The notes below the pieces were generated by a model that worked only from the letters and a program-made list of their open reading frames with translations, had not been told where the DNA came from and made no database searches. DNA of 64,000 bases from Hyphomonas sp. (lineage in GTDB: Bacteria > Pseudomonadota > Alphaproteobacteria > Caulobacterales > Hyphomonadaceae). Where the stretch lies: the NCBI GenBank assembly GCA_002700305.1, contig PACZ01000012.1:33097-97096 (forward strand), given 5' to 3'. Positions 29,913 through 38,518 of this stretch are shown here, piece after piece (the first letter of the stretch is position 1; every line of letters starts with the position of its first letter). A program made the position numbers and the translations under genes.

Positions 29913-30949
29913 CCTGTAAATCGTCTGAACAAATAACTCCGGCGGACCGGGAAGTTTTCGAGCGCGATGGCGTTGTCTGCCTGCGAGGTGTGCTGAGCGG
30001 AAAGGAAGTCCGTCATCTGCGCAATGCGGTCGCACGCCAAATGGCAGGGCTCCGGAATTCGACGACAGGTTATGACTTCGAAGAGCTCGCAAAACAGGTC
30101 TGGGATCCGGACCGGCCTATCGATATGGGCGCGGCCGAGCGTTTCGACATGAAGGCCCTGAAGGAAGTGGTCCGCAGTGATGAAACTGCCCGGCCGCTTC
30201 TTGAGGAGGACCCGTCCGACGAGGAAGGTCTTTTCTTTTACGATGTTGCGGCGTGGAAGTCGGACAGAGGCGTTCGAGAGGTGGCGTTCGATTCGGGGTT
30301 GCCGGAAATCGCCAGTGAATTGCTGGATGCTCGCTACCTCAATTTCTGGGAGGACACGACCTTCGTGAAGGCGCCACATACGCGACAGAAAACGGCCTTC
30401 CATCAGGACCTCGCCTATTTCCAGATCGAAGGCGGGCAATGCGTGGTTGTCTGGATCCCGCTCGACCCAGCGACACACGAGAGCGGAGTAATGCAGTATG
30501 TCCGAGGCTCTCACAGATGGGGAGAGACTTATGCGCCGAACCCGTTCATCTCGCAGACGCCATTCCGGTCGTCGGCTGAACAGAAGTGTCCTGACATCGA
30601 GTCTAATCCGGAGCAGTACGATATTGTGTCGTTCGATGTACAGCCCGGGGACGTGATCATCCATCACGTCATGACCATACATGGGGCAGGCGGGAACCGA
30701 TCTGACCAGTGGCGGCGGGCAGTTTCGTTCCGTTACTGCGGGGACGAGGTGCGCTATCTCGACCGCAAAGGGGCCATCCCACAGGTGGGGGTAGCGCGCG
30801 ACCTGGAGGATGGTGACCGGCTGTTTTCAGCTGACTATCCGGTCGTGTGGCCGAAGCCCTGGCCGGGACTGAGCCTTGCGGATGCTTATGACGTTCTGGG
30901 TCCGGGGGCGATGGTTCCGGAAGGCCATCGAAGCGCAAACGCGGTGTGA
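29909..30949 (+). CDS. phytanoyl-CoA dioxygenase (PhyH) family protein
   Basis: Predicted Fe(II)/2-oxoglutarate hydroxylase. The ATG at 29909 overlaps the luxI stop by 4 bp and is preceded by GGGGGGAGAG, giving 346 residues. The iron ligands are H165 and D167 in AFHQDLAYF and H258 in VMTIHGAGGN; R269 or R270 would bind 2-oxoglutarate. Genes of this family beside luxI are known in sphingomonads. Hydroxylation of the signal's acyl chain or of an acyl-CoA precursor is a reasonable guess, not shown by sequence. Confidence 0.9.
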   Translation: MTCKSSEQITPADREVFERDGVVCLRGVLSGKEVRHLRNAVARQMAGLRNSTTGYDFEELAKQVWDPDRPIDMGAAERFDMKALKEVVRSDETARPLLEEDPSDEEGLFFYDVAAWKSDRGVREVAFDSGLPEIASELLDARYLNFWEDTTFVKAPHTRQKTAFHQDLAYFQIEGGQCVVVWIPLDPATHESGVMQYVRGSHRWGETYAPNPFISQTPFRSSAEQKCPDIESNPEQYDIVSFDVQPGDVIIHHVMTIHGAGGNRSDQWRRAVSFRYCGDEVRYLDRKGAIPQVGVARDLEDGDRLFSADYPVVWPKPWPGLSLADAYDVLGPGAMVPEGHRSANAV

Positions 30950-30987
30950 CCGTGCCCAAATGGGATCAGGGTTAGGGAGCTCCCCGC

Positions 30988-31575
30988 ATGGCAGGTGGAC
31001 CGCCCTCTTACTCCGGCAAGCGCCAGAAGGTCTTCAAGACGCTTCATGCTCTTGCTGAAGCAGAGCTGCCGCGATGGAGGATCATTGCGCGGTCTGTTGC
31101 GGAGGCAGGTGAGGCGGATGATTTTGTTGCCAGCTTTCTAGAACAGCTTGTTGAGGCGGTGGCGCTGGGCAGAGCAGTGTATCATGTGGACGAAGTCTCC
31201 GGTATGTTCATTGATCGGGTAAGGGGCTGGAGCGCCAGGAGAACCGAACTCTCGATCCCGATGTCAGGTGGCATTGATCATGAGGGAGAAGAACGCTCCA
31301 TCGATGCCGCTGCCGGAGAAACTGTCATGGAGGTGGCGGTGAAGAATTCCGTCCCTGGCATTGTGGCAGAGTGTGGTGGTGCCTGCGCCTGTGCGACTTG
31401 CCATGTTTATATCGATGAGGCGTATGCTGATCGACTTGAACCTGCGGGAGAGGTGGAACAATCTATGTTGGAATTTGCGGAAGACGTGCAAGCCAACTCC
31501 CGGCTATCCTGCCAGATTACTGTATCCGAAGGATTGGACGGGCTGAGAGTTACCACGCCGGAAAGCCAGCACTGA
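30988..31575 (+). CDS. [2Fe-2S] ferredoxin with an unusual N-terminal extension
   Basis: Residues 97-195 are an adrenodoxin/putidaredoxin-type ferredoxin with cluster ligands C129, C135, C138 ([15 protein letters not shown]) and C175 (SRLSCQITV). Such proteins pass electrons to P450s and other oxygenases. Residues 1-91 form an extension, partly helical ([40 protein letters not shown]), which I do not recognise. GGGAG lies 8 bases before the ATG at 30988; an internal ATG at 31261 would give a ferredoxin of about 104 residues with a shortened first strand. It follows phyH by 38 bp and probably shares its transcript. Confidence 0.82.
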   Translation: MAGGPPSYSGKRQKVFKTLHALAEAELPRWRIIARSVAEAGEADDFVASFLEQLVEAVALGRAVYHVDEVSGMFIDRVRGWSARRTELSIPMSGGIDHEGEERSIDAAAGETVMEVAVKNSVPGIVAECGGACACATCHVYIDEAYADRLEPAGEVEQSMLEFAEDVQANSRLSCQITVSEGLDGLRVTTPESQH

Positions 31576-31654
31576 TCAGGGATCAGTATCAGCGTGTAGC
31601 TATTCTGGTGCGACCGTTTCGGCGCCTCACTCTGGGAGCCTCTGAGTAGCCAGC

Positions 31655-31834
31655 CTTGAGGCGGTCCATTCGTCAGTGTGCCGTCACTTCAGATTCGAAA
31701 GGTGTATCAACGCCGGAGCCCGGTTCAAAAAGGGGCGGGGCGCCGCGCTCTTCGAATGGGGTCGTCTTGTTGTCGCTAGTGCCCGCTGGCCCGCATATTG
31801 TGGACACTGGTTTGAGCTCGTCCGCTTGCGCCGC
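31655..31834 (+). mobile_element. IS6-family element remnant C, strongly decayed
   Basis: About 180 bp still alignable to the end of the 27422-28239 element: GTCCATTCGTCAGTGT...GTCACTTCA, CGGTTCAAAAAGG, GCGCCGCGCTCTTCGAATGG and the right tip ACTGGTTTGAGCTCGTCCG...GCCGC. It is more diverged than remnants A and B and has an internal deletion. Same orientation as the others. It fills the gap between the ferredoxin gene and the TetR gene. Confidence 0.65.
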
Positions 31835-31842
31835 TAAAGGTA

Positions 31843-32562
31843 TTATGGATCGGCTTTTCGCGGCCCGCCGCAGACCTCGCGGAAACCTGCCGCCATGAAT
31901 GTCGCCATACGTTCCTTGATGGATTCGAAGTCATCAGATTTGCAAACACCGCCTGACAGCTTGTCGATCCGTCCGGTGCGCGCCAGCGTGAGCAGAAGCG
32001 CGCCACTCACGAAGTGGTATCCCCAGAAAATGTCTTCCTCCGAGCACTCCGGCATCGCCTTCTTCAAGAGGTCGATCAGTCGAAGGACGACCGGGTCGAA
32101 ATGCTCGTCCATCATTTCGGCGCCCCATTCGGGCGTGTTTGCGATTTGCGCGCTGAGGGCGCCGTAATTTTTCCAGCCTGTGCCGCCCTGGCTGTAAAGG
32201 TCGAGGTCGGTGTCAAGAAAGGCCCGCAGGGCGCCTTCGACTGTCGGCTTCCCGTTCGTGGATTTTTCGTAGGCGTCCAGAGCCTCGATCCGGGTCGTGC
32301 TCGTGATGACGGCGTGCCGTCCGAAGGCCTTGTCGAGGAGTTGTTTCTTGTCCTTGAAATAGTAGTGCAGCAGGGTGTGGTGGACGCCTGCGCGCTTGGC
32401 CACATCCTTCAGGGTCACGCCGTGGAAGCCGTTTTTCGAGAACAGGTATTCCGCTTCGTCGAGGATGAGCTCCATCGTCTCCGCCCGCTGTTCGGCTTTT
32501 GACATTCGGCGGCGATTGTTCGTTTGCTTGGTCACTACAGTATTCGCTTGTCTCGGTTCCAT
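31843..32562 (-). CDS. TetR-family transcriptional regulator
   Basis: A 239-residue repressor-type regulator. The helix-turn-helix is at about 27-75: ETMELILDEAEYLFSKNG, then VTLKDVAKRAGVHHTLLHYYFKDKKQLL. The C-terminal ligand domain is not assigned to a known inducer group. An ATG at 32505 (SKAEQRAETMEL) is an alternative start. It is divergent from the TonB receptor-esterase operon, and a TTCAC-N6-GTGAA palindrome lies in the shared intergenic region, so control of that operon is likely. Confidence 0.9.
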   Translation of the reverse strand: MEPRQANTVVTKQTNNRRRMSKAEQRAETMELILDEAEYLFSKNGFHGVTLKDVAKRAGVHHTLLHYYFKDKKQLLDKAFGRHAVITSTTRIEALDAYEKSTNGKPTVEGALRAFLDTDLDLYSQGGTGWKNYGALSAQIANTPEWGAEMMDEHFDPVVLRLIDLLKKAMPECSEEDIFWGYHFVSGALLLTLARTGRIDKLSGGVCKSDDFESIKERMATFMAAGFREVCGGPRKADP

Positions 32563-32914
32563 TTTATCAATGGTGTAACGTGTTTTCAGTCAACCTTCAC
32601 ACTGAGTTGCGCGGACCGTAAGCGTTGCGAACGTCTTTCTGATCAGCCGCGACGCAGGCAGCAGCATCCAATTTCTGGAAGTGCCGCCTGCCACCTTAAG
32701 GTATTCGACCCAATTTTTTAGGCGGCTTGCCGCAGGGCTCGTCCGCGACCCGTCTGTCTCCATTTCTTCGCGAGAGGATCGCAAATCCGGAGACAAAGTC
32801 ACGCCATTTCCCTTTTTCATTCACACGAGAGTGAATTTTATTGACATGCGGTTCCAACTGGTCTCCAACTGCCTCGCGAAAGGCGACCAAACGTCTTCGC
32901 CTAGGGAGGAAAAT
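32563..32914. promoter_or_regulatory. divergent intergenic region with operator-like palindrome
   Basis: 352 bp between the TetR gene and the TonB receptor. It contains ATTCAC-ACGAGA-GTGAAT at 32819-32836, followed at 32841 by TTGACA, a possible -35 element for the receptor operon with no clear -10. A second dyad CCATT-N5-AATGG (32559-32573) covers the TetR start. AGGGAGGA stands before the receptor ATG. No gene is evident in the gap. Confidence 0.55.
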
Positions 32915-35191
32915 ATGAATCTACGGCTTCTGGCTTCCGCGTCAGCAATTTCGATTTCTGTTTTGGCCGCTCCGGCATTCGCGCAGGATAATGCGACGGA
33001 TAACGAGGCTGCGCGTCAAACACCTGAGGGTGAGGCGCGTCAGGACAAGATCATTGTTACATCAACCCGGCGGGAACAAAGCCTGCAGGATGTGCCGCTC
33101 GCCGTCACAGCTTTCCAGCAGGAAGCCATGTCGGAAAAAGGTATCGTCAGCTATGATGGCCTCGCCCGCGAAACACCCGGCATCGTGCTGAACCAGCCGA
33201 CGGCCAATTTCAACACAATCACCACGCGCGGTATCGCCACCAACGGCTACGGTGCCAACCTGCAGGCCGCCACCGCGATCTACATCAACGAGCTTCCGAT
33301 CTCCTCGAATGGCAACTCGACCATTCTCGACCCGACCCTGTTCGATGTGGAGCGGGTGGAAGTTTTGCGCGGGCCGCAGGGCACGCTGTTCGGCGCGAAC
33401 TCGCTGTCCGGCGCTGTGCGCATCCTCACCAAGCAGCCCAATCCGAACAAATTTGAAGCATCCACTCTGGTGGACTTCGGCGTGACAGATGGCGATGCCG
33501 TCCGCCAGCGGTACAATGGCATGGTCAACGTGCCGCTCATCGAAGACAAGCTGGCGCTGCGTGTCGTGGGCTTCTACCGCGATGAGGACGGCTGGGTCGA
33601 TAACCTCGGGACCGGTATCGAAGGCGCGAACTCATTGAAAGCGGTCGGTGGCCGCGCGCACCTGCTGTGGGAACCGACCGACAAATTCGACATCGGTCTG
33701 CTCATCATCCGTGAGGACAACGAGCCTGCGGATTCGAGCCTCACCAACCCGGACCGGGGTGAGTTCATTCGCTATACGGACCGCCCCGATCTCTTCCAGT
33801 CCGATCTGACCAGCTATAACCTGACAGCCAACTGGGACATGGACTTCGCGACGCTTACCAGCTCCTCGAACTATTCCAAGATCGACGGTAAGTTCATCGT
33901 CGACCTGGCCGGTACTTTTGGTGGAACCATCCCGTTCGCACTTGATGCGGTCGGTCATGACGAAAACTTCGTGCAGGAGGTCCGCCTGGCATCCGCAGAT
34001 GGTGGAAACTGGGACTGGATCGTTGGCGGCTTCTACTTCAACAAGCGCCGTGACATCGACTACGACTACCGCTCCTCGCAGGAATTCCTCGATACGCGCG
34101 GTCTGACGGGCCTGCCGGATGAGTACTATTACCGCTTCAAGGGCTATTTCGACGCCATCGAATCGGCGGCATTCGGGGAGCTGACCTATCACTTCTCCGA
34201 CAAGCTGTGGGCGACCGGCGGACTGCGCTATACTGAAACCTCGGTTCAGTCTCACACGCTTGCCGGTGGCTATAACTCCAACTATCTGGTCGCCGCGCTC
34301 TACGGCCTGACCAACACGCCCCTCACGATTACGCCGGTTGTTGCGGCAGACGGGCTCAAGGTCGAAGCCGACAATTTGTCGTACAAGGCCAGCCTCTCCT
34401 ACAAGCCGGTGGACAATGTGACGACCTATGCGTCGATTGCGACGGGTTTCCGCTCGCCGGTCGCGAACGCCCGTGCTGGCCTCGCCAGCGGTGTGGATCC
34501 CAACGACATCATCATCCCGAACGGGGCCGATTCGGACAAGCTCATCAGCTATGAGGTCGGCATGAAGGGCGCCTTCTTCGACCGCAAGCTGACAGCGAAC
34601 CTCGCCGCCTACTACATCAATTGGGAAGACATCCAGGTTCAGGCAAACCGCCTGTCTGACCAGGCGCAGTTCGCGACCAATATCGGCAAGGCCGTCAGCC
34701 AGGGTCTGGAGTTCGAGATCGGCTACTATCCGGGTAATGGCTTCAGCCTGTTCGCGAACGGCTCGCTCAGCGACACCGAAATCACGGACCTTACGGATGC
34801 GGAAGCGGCGATCTCGGGTGCTGAGGAAGGGCTGCAACTCGCCATGCCGGACTTCCAGGGGGCTCTCACGGCGCGCTACGATTTTGATATCGGCGACAAG
34901 GACGCCTTCGTGACCGCGACGGCCGCCTATGTCGGTGACTTCCCGGCCATGTTGCCGAACGTGCCGGGCAATCCGGGCACACCGGCCCCGACCTTCGACT
35001 ACACGGACGCGTACACGGTCGTGAATGCTCAGGCCGGCATCTCGAAGAACGACTGGAAGGTGATCGCCTATGTCGAGAACCTGTTTGACGACAGTTCGAT
35101 CACCTACGTCCACCCGGAAGGCTTCCTCGATAGCCGCTATGCCCGCGTGCGCCCGCAAACGATCGGCGTCCGGTTCAGCTACGAGTACTAG
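32915..35191 (+). CDS. TonB-dependent outer-membrane receptor
   Basis: Energy-coupled outer-membrane importer. The ATG at 32915, preceded by AGGGAGGA, begins a clear signal peptide (NLRLLASASAISISVLAAPAFA) and gives 758 residues. The plug domain starts with IIVTSTRREQSLQDVPLAVTAF and includes VERVEVLRGPQGTLFGANSLSGAVRILTK-type sequence; the barrel ends ARVRPQTIGVRFSYEY with a terminal aromatic residue. A short stretch DKIIVTS near the N-terminus may serve as TonB box. It heads an operon with two carboxylesterases and an acyl-CoA synthetase. Confidence 0.94.
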   Translation: MNLRLLASASAISISVLAAPAFAQDNATDNEAARQTPEGEARQDKIIVTSTRREQSLQDVPLAVTAFQQEAMSEKGIVSYDGLARETPGIVLNQPTANFNTITTRGIATNGYGANLQAATAIYINELPISSNGNSTILDPTLFDVERVEVLRGPQGTLFGANSLSGAVRILTKQPNPNKFEASTLVDFGVTDGDAVRQRYNGMVNVPLIEDKLALRVVGFYRDEDGWVDNLGTGIEGANSLKAVGGRAHLLWEPTDKFDIGLLIIREDNEPADSSLTNPDRGEFIRYTDRPDLFQSDLTSYNLTANWDMDFATLTSSSNYSKIDGKFIVDLAGTFGGTIPFALDAVGHDENFVQEVRLASADGGNWDWIVGGFYFNKRRDIDYDYRSSQEFLDTRGLTGLPDEYYYRFKGYFDAIESAAFGELTYHFSDKLWATGGLRYTETSVQSHTLAGGYNSNYLVAALYGLTNTPLTITPVVAADGLKVEADNLSYKASLSYKPVDNVTTYASIATGFRSPVANARAGLASGVDPNDIIIPNGADSDKLISYEVGMKGAFFDRKLTANLAAYYINWEDIQVQANRLSDQAQFATNIGKAVSQGLEFEIGYYPGNGFSLFANGSLSDTEITDLTDAEAAISGAEEGLQLAMPDFQGALTARYDFDIGDKDAFVTATAAYVGDFPAMLPNVPGNPGTPAPTFDYTDAYTVVNAQAGISKNDWKVIAYVENLFDDSSITYVHPEGFLDSRYARVRPQTIGVRFSYEY

Positions 35192-35211
35192 GCAGGCCGG
35201 AGGTGATACCG

Positions 35212-36912
35212 ATGCTGACAGGTTTTCCGGCGGGCACGTGGCAGATGATGCCGAAGTCTGGTGTATTTGCCCTGCTGCTTGTTGTGTGCATGCCGCTTCT
35301 GGCGATGGGGTGCGCAACGGAACAGGCCGGAAAGCCGGTTGGCGAAATCGTGACGGACACGCCCGCGGGCGTGGTTCGGGGGCGGGTCGTGGGGGATGTC
35401 GCGGTCTATCGCGGCATCCCCTATGCCTTGCCGCCCACAGGCGCGCGCCGATGGGCACCGCCGCAAGCGGTTCCAGACTGGGAAGGTGAGCGAAACGCTC
35501 TGGCGTTCGGGCCGGCCTGTCCGCAACCGGCATCCCTGCCAGGGAACATCTATGCGACCGAGCTTGGTGCGGTCGATGAAGACTGTCTCAGTCTCAATGT
35601 CTGGGTTCCGGAGAATGCGGAGGACGCGCCGGTCTTCGTCTGGATTCATGGCGGGTCGCTCACCACCGGTGCCGGCAGCCTCGACATGTATGATGGCGCC
35701 CGGCTGGCGAGCGAGCAGGGGCTGGTGGTCGTCACGATCAACTACCGCCTCGGTGTGCTCGGCTATCTCGCACATCCGGGGCTCAGCGCGGAGTCAGAGC
35801 AGGGTGTCTCAGGCAATTACGGCCTGATGGACCAGATCATGGCGCTGGAATGGGTCAGACGAAACATCTCCGCCTTCGGTGGGGATGCGGAGAATGTCAC
35901 GGTGGCGGGAGAGTCAGCCGGTGCCCTCAGCGTCGTCATGCTGATGACCTCGCCCAAGGCAAAAGACCTGTTCGACAAGGCGATTGCGGAAAGCGCCTAT
36001 ATGGTGACGATGGCATCCCTGAAGGAACAGCGGAACGGTCTGCCGTCTGCAGAGGCGACTGGTGAAGCGCTGGCCCGGAAAATGGGCGCCGAAGACGTCG
36101 ACTCCCTCCGCGCGATGTCTGCTGACAAGCTGGTCAACCTGTCCCGCAAGGCTGGCTACTTCCCGTTCCCGGTCATCGACGGCGTGTACGAGACCGGCCA
36201 GATGGTGGAGGTCTTCGACAAGGGCGAACAAGCCCCTGTGCCGATCCTCGCCGGGTTCAATGAAGGTGAAATCCGCTCCCTCCGTTTCCTCCTGCCGCCC
36301 GTGCCGAAGAATGCCGAGGCCTATGAAGCCGCGATCCGGAATGGCTATGGCGAACTTTCCGACCGCTACCTGGAACTTTACCAGTCTGATAATCTGGACG
36401 CGAGCATGCTGGTCGCGACGCGCGATGCCATGTATGGCTGGACGGCAGAGCGCCTTACCGCGTCTCAGACCGTATACGGACATCCTTCCTTTTTCTACCT
36501 GTTCGACCATAGCTATCCTGCGGCCGACCGGCTTGGCCTGCGTGCTTTCCACGCCTCCGAGATTCCTTATGTTTTCGGAACCATGAAAGAAGCTGTCGCG
36601 CCTTGGCCAGAGATTCCGGACACCCAGGAGGAACGGGCGCTGTCGGAAGACATGATGCAATATTGGGCGAGCTTCGCGCGGGACGGAAAGCCGGTCGCCG
36701 ATGGCGCTCCGGACTGGCCCCCTTATGGCAATACGGCCACCGGAATGGTTTTCGCCGAACAGCCGAAGACCTGGGACTTGCTCGCCCGACAGCGTTTCGA
36801 CTTACACGAAGAGGTCGTCTGCCGCCGCCGCGCCGCTGGCAATATTCCCTGGAACTGGAATGTCGGCATCCTCTCTCCCCCTCTGCCACCAAAGGAAGCT
36901 GCATGCGAATGA
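35212..36912 (+). CDS. exported type-B carboxylesterase 1
   Basis: Hydrolyses carboxylic esters. GGAGG lies 8 bases before the ATG at 35212, giving 566 residues. The N-terminal segment VFALLLVVCMPLLAMGC is a signal, probably lipoprotein with an imperfect lipobox (C34). The oxyanion segment is WIHGGSL (144-150) and the nucleophile S235 in VAGESAGALS; a glutamate in EGEIRSLRF and a histidine in LRAFHASEIPYVF complete the expected triad. Its nearest relative here is the second esterase at 38519. The acyl-CoA synthetase start overlaps its end by 10 bp. Confidence 0.92.
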   Translation: MLTGFPAGTWQMMPKSGVFALLLVVCMPLLAMGCATEQAGKPVGEIVTDTPAGVVRGRVVGDVAVYRGIPYALPPTGARRWAPPQAVPDWEGERNALAFGPACPQPASLPGNIYATELGAVDEDCLSLNVWVPENAEDAPVFVWIHGGSLTTGAGSLDMYDGARLASEQGLVVVTINYRLGVLGYLAHPGLSAESEQGVSGNYGLMDQIMALEWVRRNISAFGGDAENVTVAGESAGALSVVMLMTSPKAKDLFDKAIAESAYMVTMASLKEQRNGLPSAEATGEALARKMGAEDVDSLRAMSADKLVNLSRKAGYFPFPVIDGVYETGQMVEVFDKGEQAPVPILAGFNEGEIRSLRFLLPPVPKNAEAYEAAIRNGYGELSDRYLELYQSDNLDASMLVATRDAMYGWTAERLTASQTVYGHPSFFYLFDHSYPAADRLGLRAFHASEIPYVFGTMKEAVAPWPEIPDTQEERALSEDMMQYWASFARDGKPVADGAPDWPPYGNTATGMVFAEQPKTWDLLARQRFDLHEEVVCRRRAAGNIPWNWNVGILSPPLPPKEAACE

Positions 36913-38507
36913 TCGACGGTTCGATACAGGATTATGCGCTGACCCTCGACAAGCTTCTCGACCATGGTGCCAAATGGCATTCCGGGAAGGAAGTCGTGAC
37001 GGCCCACGCGGATGGCAGCACGAGCCGCATAAATTATGCTAGGCTTCGGAACCGAGCAAAGCGTGTCTCGGCGATGCTCCAGAGGCTTGGCGTGTCTCAG
37101 GGCGACTGTGTGGCGACGCTTTGCTGGAACACGCAGGCGCATATGGAATGCTGGTATGGCATCATGGGCATGGGCGCGGTCTACCACACGCTCAACCCGC
37201 GCCTGACAGCAGAGCAGATCGCCTGGATGCTCGGCCAGTCGGCAGCGGAAATCCTGATCGTTAGCGCAGACCTTTCGCCTCTCGCCTCGAATGTGGTGGA
37301 GCTGGCGAAGCGTATCCGGAAAATTCTGGTGATTGACCCGGAACAGGCGGACTTGCCCACCCTGGATGCCTTGCCGTCTGCGCAGCTCCTGGAAGAGCTG
37401 CTCACGGACGATGATGAAGACCCGCCCTGGGGGGCGTTTCCGGAAACGACACCTTGCGGCCTCTGCTTCACGTCGGGTACGACGGGGGATCCGAAAGGCG
37501 TCACCTACACGCACCGGGGAAACTTCCTTCATACGTTGCGACAGCTTCAGGCAGATGTCTCGGGGATGACATCGCACGATGTCGTGCTGCCCGTTGTTCC
37601 CATGTTCCATGCCAGCGCATGGGGCCTTCCGTTTTCGGCACCGGCGACGGGGGCAAAGCTCGTTTTTCCGGGGCGTCATACGGATGGCGAACGGCTGGCA
37701 CGTCTGATCGTCGACGAGGGGGTCACCATCGCCGTCGGAGTGCCGACCGTATGGCTTGGCGTGTTTGACTATGCCGATGAGGCAGGAGTGGAGTTCCCAA
37801 CATTGAAAAGCGTGATGGTCGGGGGCGCCCCGATGCATCCCGCCCTGATGAAGCGGATTGAAGACCGCGGTATCAGTGTGCAGACGACATGGGGCATGAC
37901 GGAATTGTCTCCGCTCGGCACCGCCGCGCCGCCAGGGGATGCGCGCTCGCCGGACACGGCTGGCCGGCCCGCAATCGGGATCGATCTCATGCTCGCGGAC
38001 AGCACAGGCAAGCCGCTGGATGAACAAAGGGGGCAGGAAGGTCACCTCTGGGTCCGGGGGACGTCTGTTGTGGAGCGCTATTTCGGCCAGACGGAACCGG
38101 CGACACAAAACGGCTGGTTTTCGACCGGCGACCTCGCCCGTCTGAGTGATGACGGCCAGCTCTTCATTACCGGCCGGGCCAAGGACCTGATCAAGTCCGG
38201 TGGTGAGTGGATCAATCCGACGGAGATCGAAACGCTTGTGTCCGGCTTGCCGGAAGTTGCGCTTGCGGCGGTCATTGGCCAGCCGCATGAGAAATGGGGC
38301 GAGCGGCCGCTGCTTCTCGTGGAGTTCCGGAACGGAAGCGCCCTCAGCGATCAGGCGCTGCGGGAACCGCTGGAGGGGCAGGTGCCATCCTGGTGGATTC
38401 CGGAAGACATTATTCGCCTGAGTGAAATTCCGCTGGCGCCGACCGGGAAGATCGACAAGAAGCGCCTGCGCAGTCTCTACAGTGCCCCGGAAGTGGCCGG
38501 CGGCTAA
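36903..38507 (+). CDS. acyl-CoA synthetase (AMP-binding, medium/long-chain type)
   Basis: Activates a carboxylic acid with ATP and CoA. The ATG at 36903 follows AAGGAAG and gives 534 residues; the frame is open about 100 codons upstream within the esterase but that is shadow. The AMP loop is CFTSGTTGDPKGVTYTHRG, the A5 segment TTWGMTELSPLGT, the A7-A8 segment GWFSTGDLARLSDDGQLF, and the C-terminal catalytic lysine is in APTGKIDKKRLRS. Placed between two esterases, it probably activates the acid they release. Confidence 0.93.
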   Translation: MRMIDGSIQDYALTLDKLLDHGAKWHSGKEVVTAHADGSTSRINYARLRNRAKRVSAMLQRLGVSQGDCVATLCWNTQAHMECWYGIMGMGAVYHTLNPRLTAEQIAWMLGQSAAEILIVSADLSPLASNVVELAKRIRKILVIDPEQADLPTLDALPSAQLLEELLTDDDEDPPWGAFPETTPCGLCFTSGTTGDPKGVTYTHRGNFLHTLRQLQADVSGMTSHDVVLPVVPMFHASAWGLPFSAPATGAKLVFPGRHTDGERLARLIVDEGVTIAVGVPTVWLGVFDYADEAGVEFPTLKSVMVGGAPMHPALMKRIEDRGISVQTTWGMTELSPLGTAAPPGDARSPDTAGRPAIGIDLMLADSTGKPLDEQRGQEGHLWVRGTSVVERYFGQTEPATQNGWFSTGDLARLSDDGQLFITGRAKDLIKSGGEWINPTEIETLVSGLPEVALAAVIGQPHEKWGERPLLLVEFRNGSALSDQALREPLEGQVPSWWIPEDIIRLSEIPLAPTGKIDKKRLRSLYSAPEVAGG

Positions 38508-38518
38508 GGGGGGTGACC

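Noticed and set aside
33632..35533. A 633-codon minus-strand frame over the first TonB receptor
   Set aside because: Antisense shadow of a clear receptor gene; its composition is biased and no motif is present. The 406-codon plus-strand frame at 53802-55022 over the third receptor is rejected for the same reason.
36723..38288. A 521-codon minus-strand frame over the acyl-CoA synthetase
   Set aside because: Shadow of an AMP-binding enzyme with all its motifs on the plus strand.
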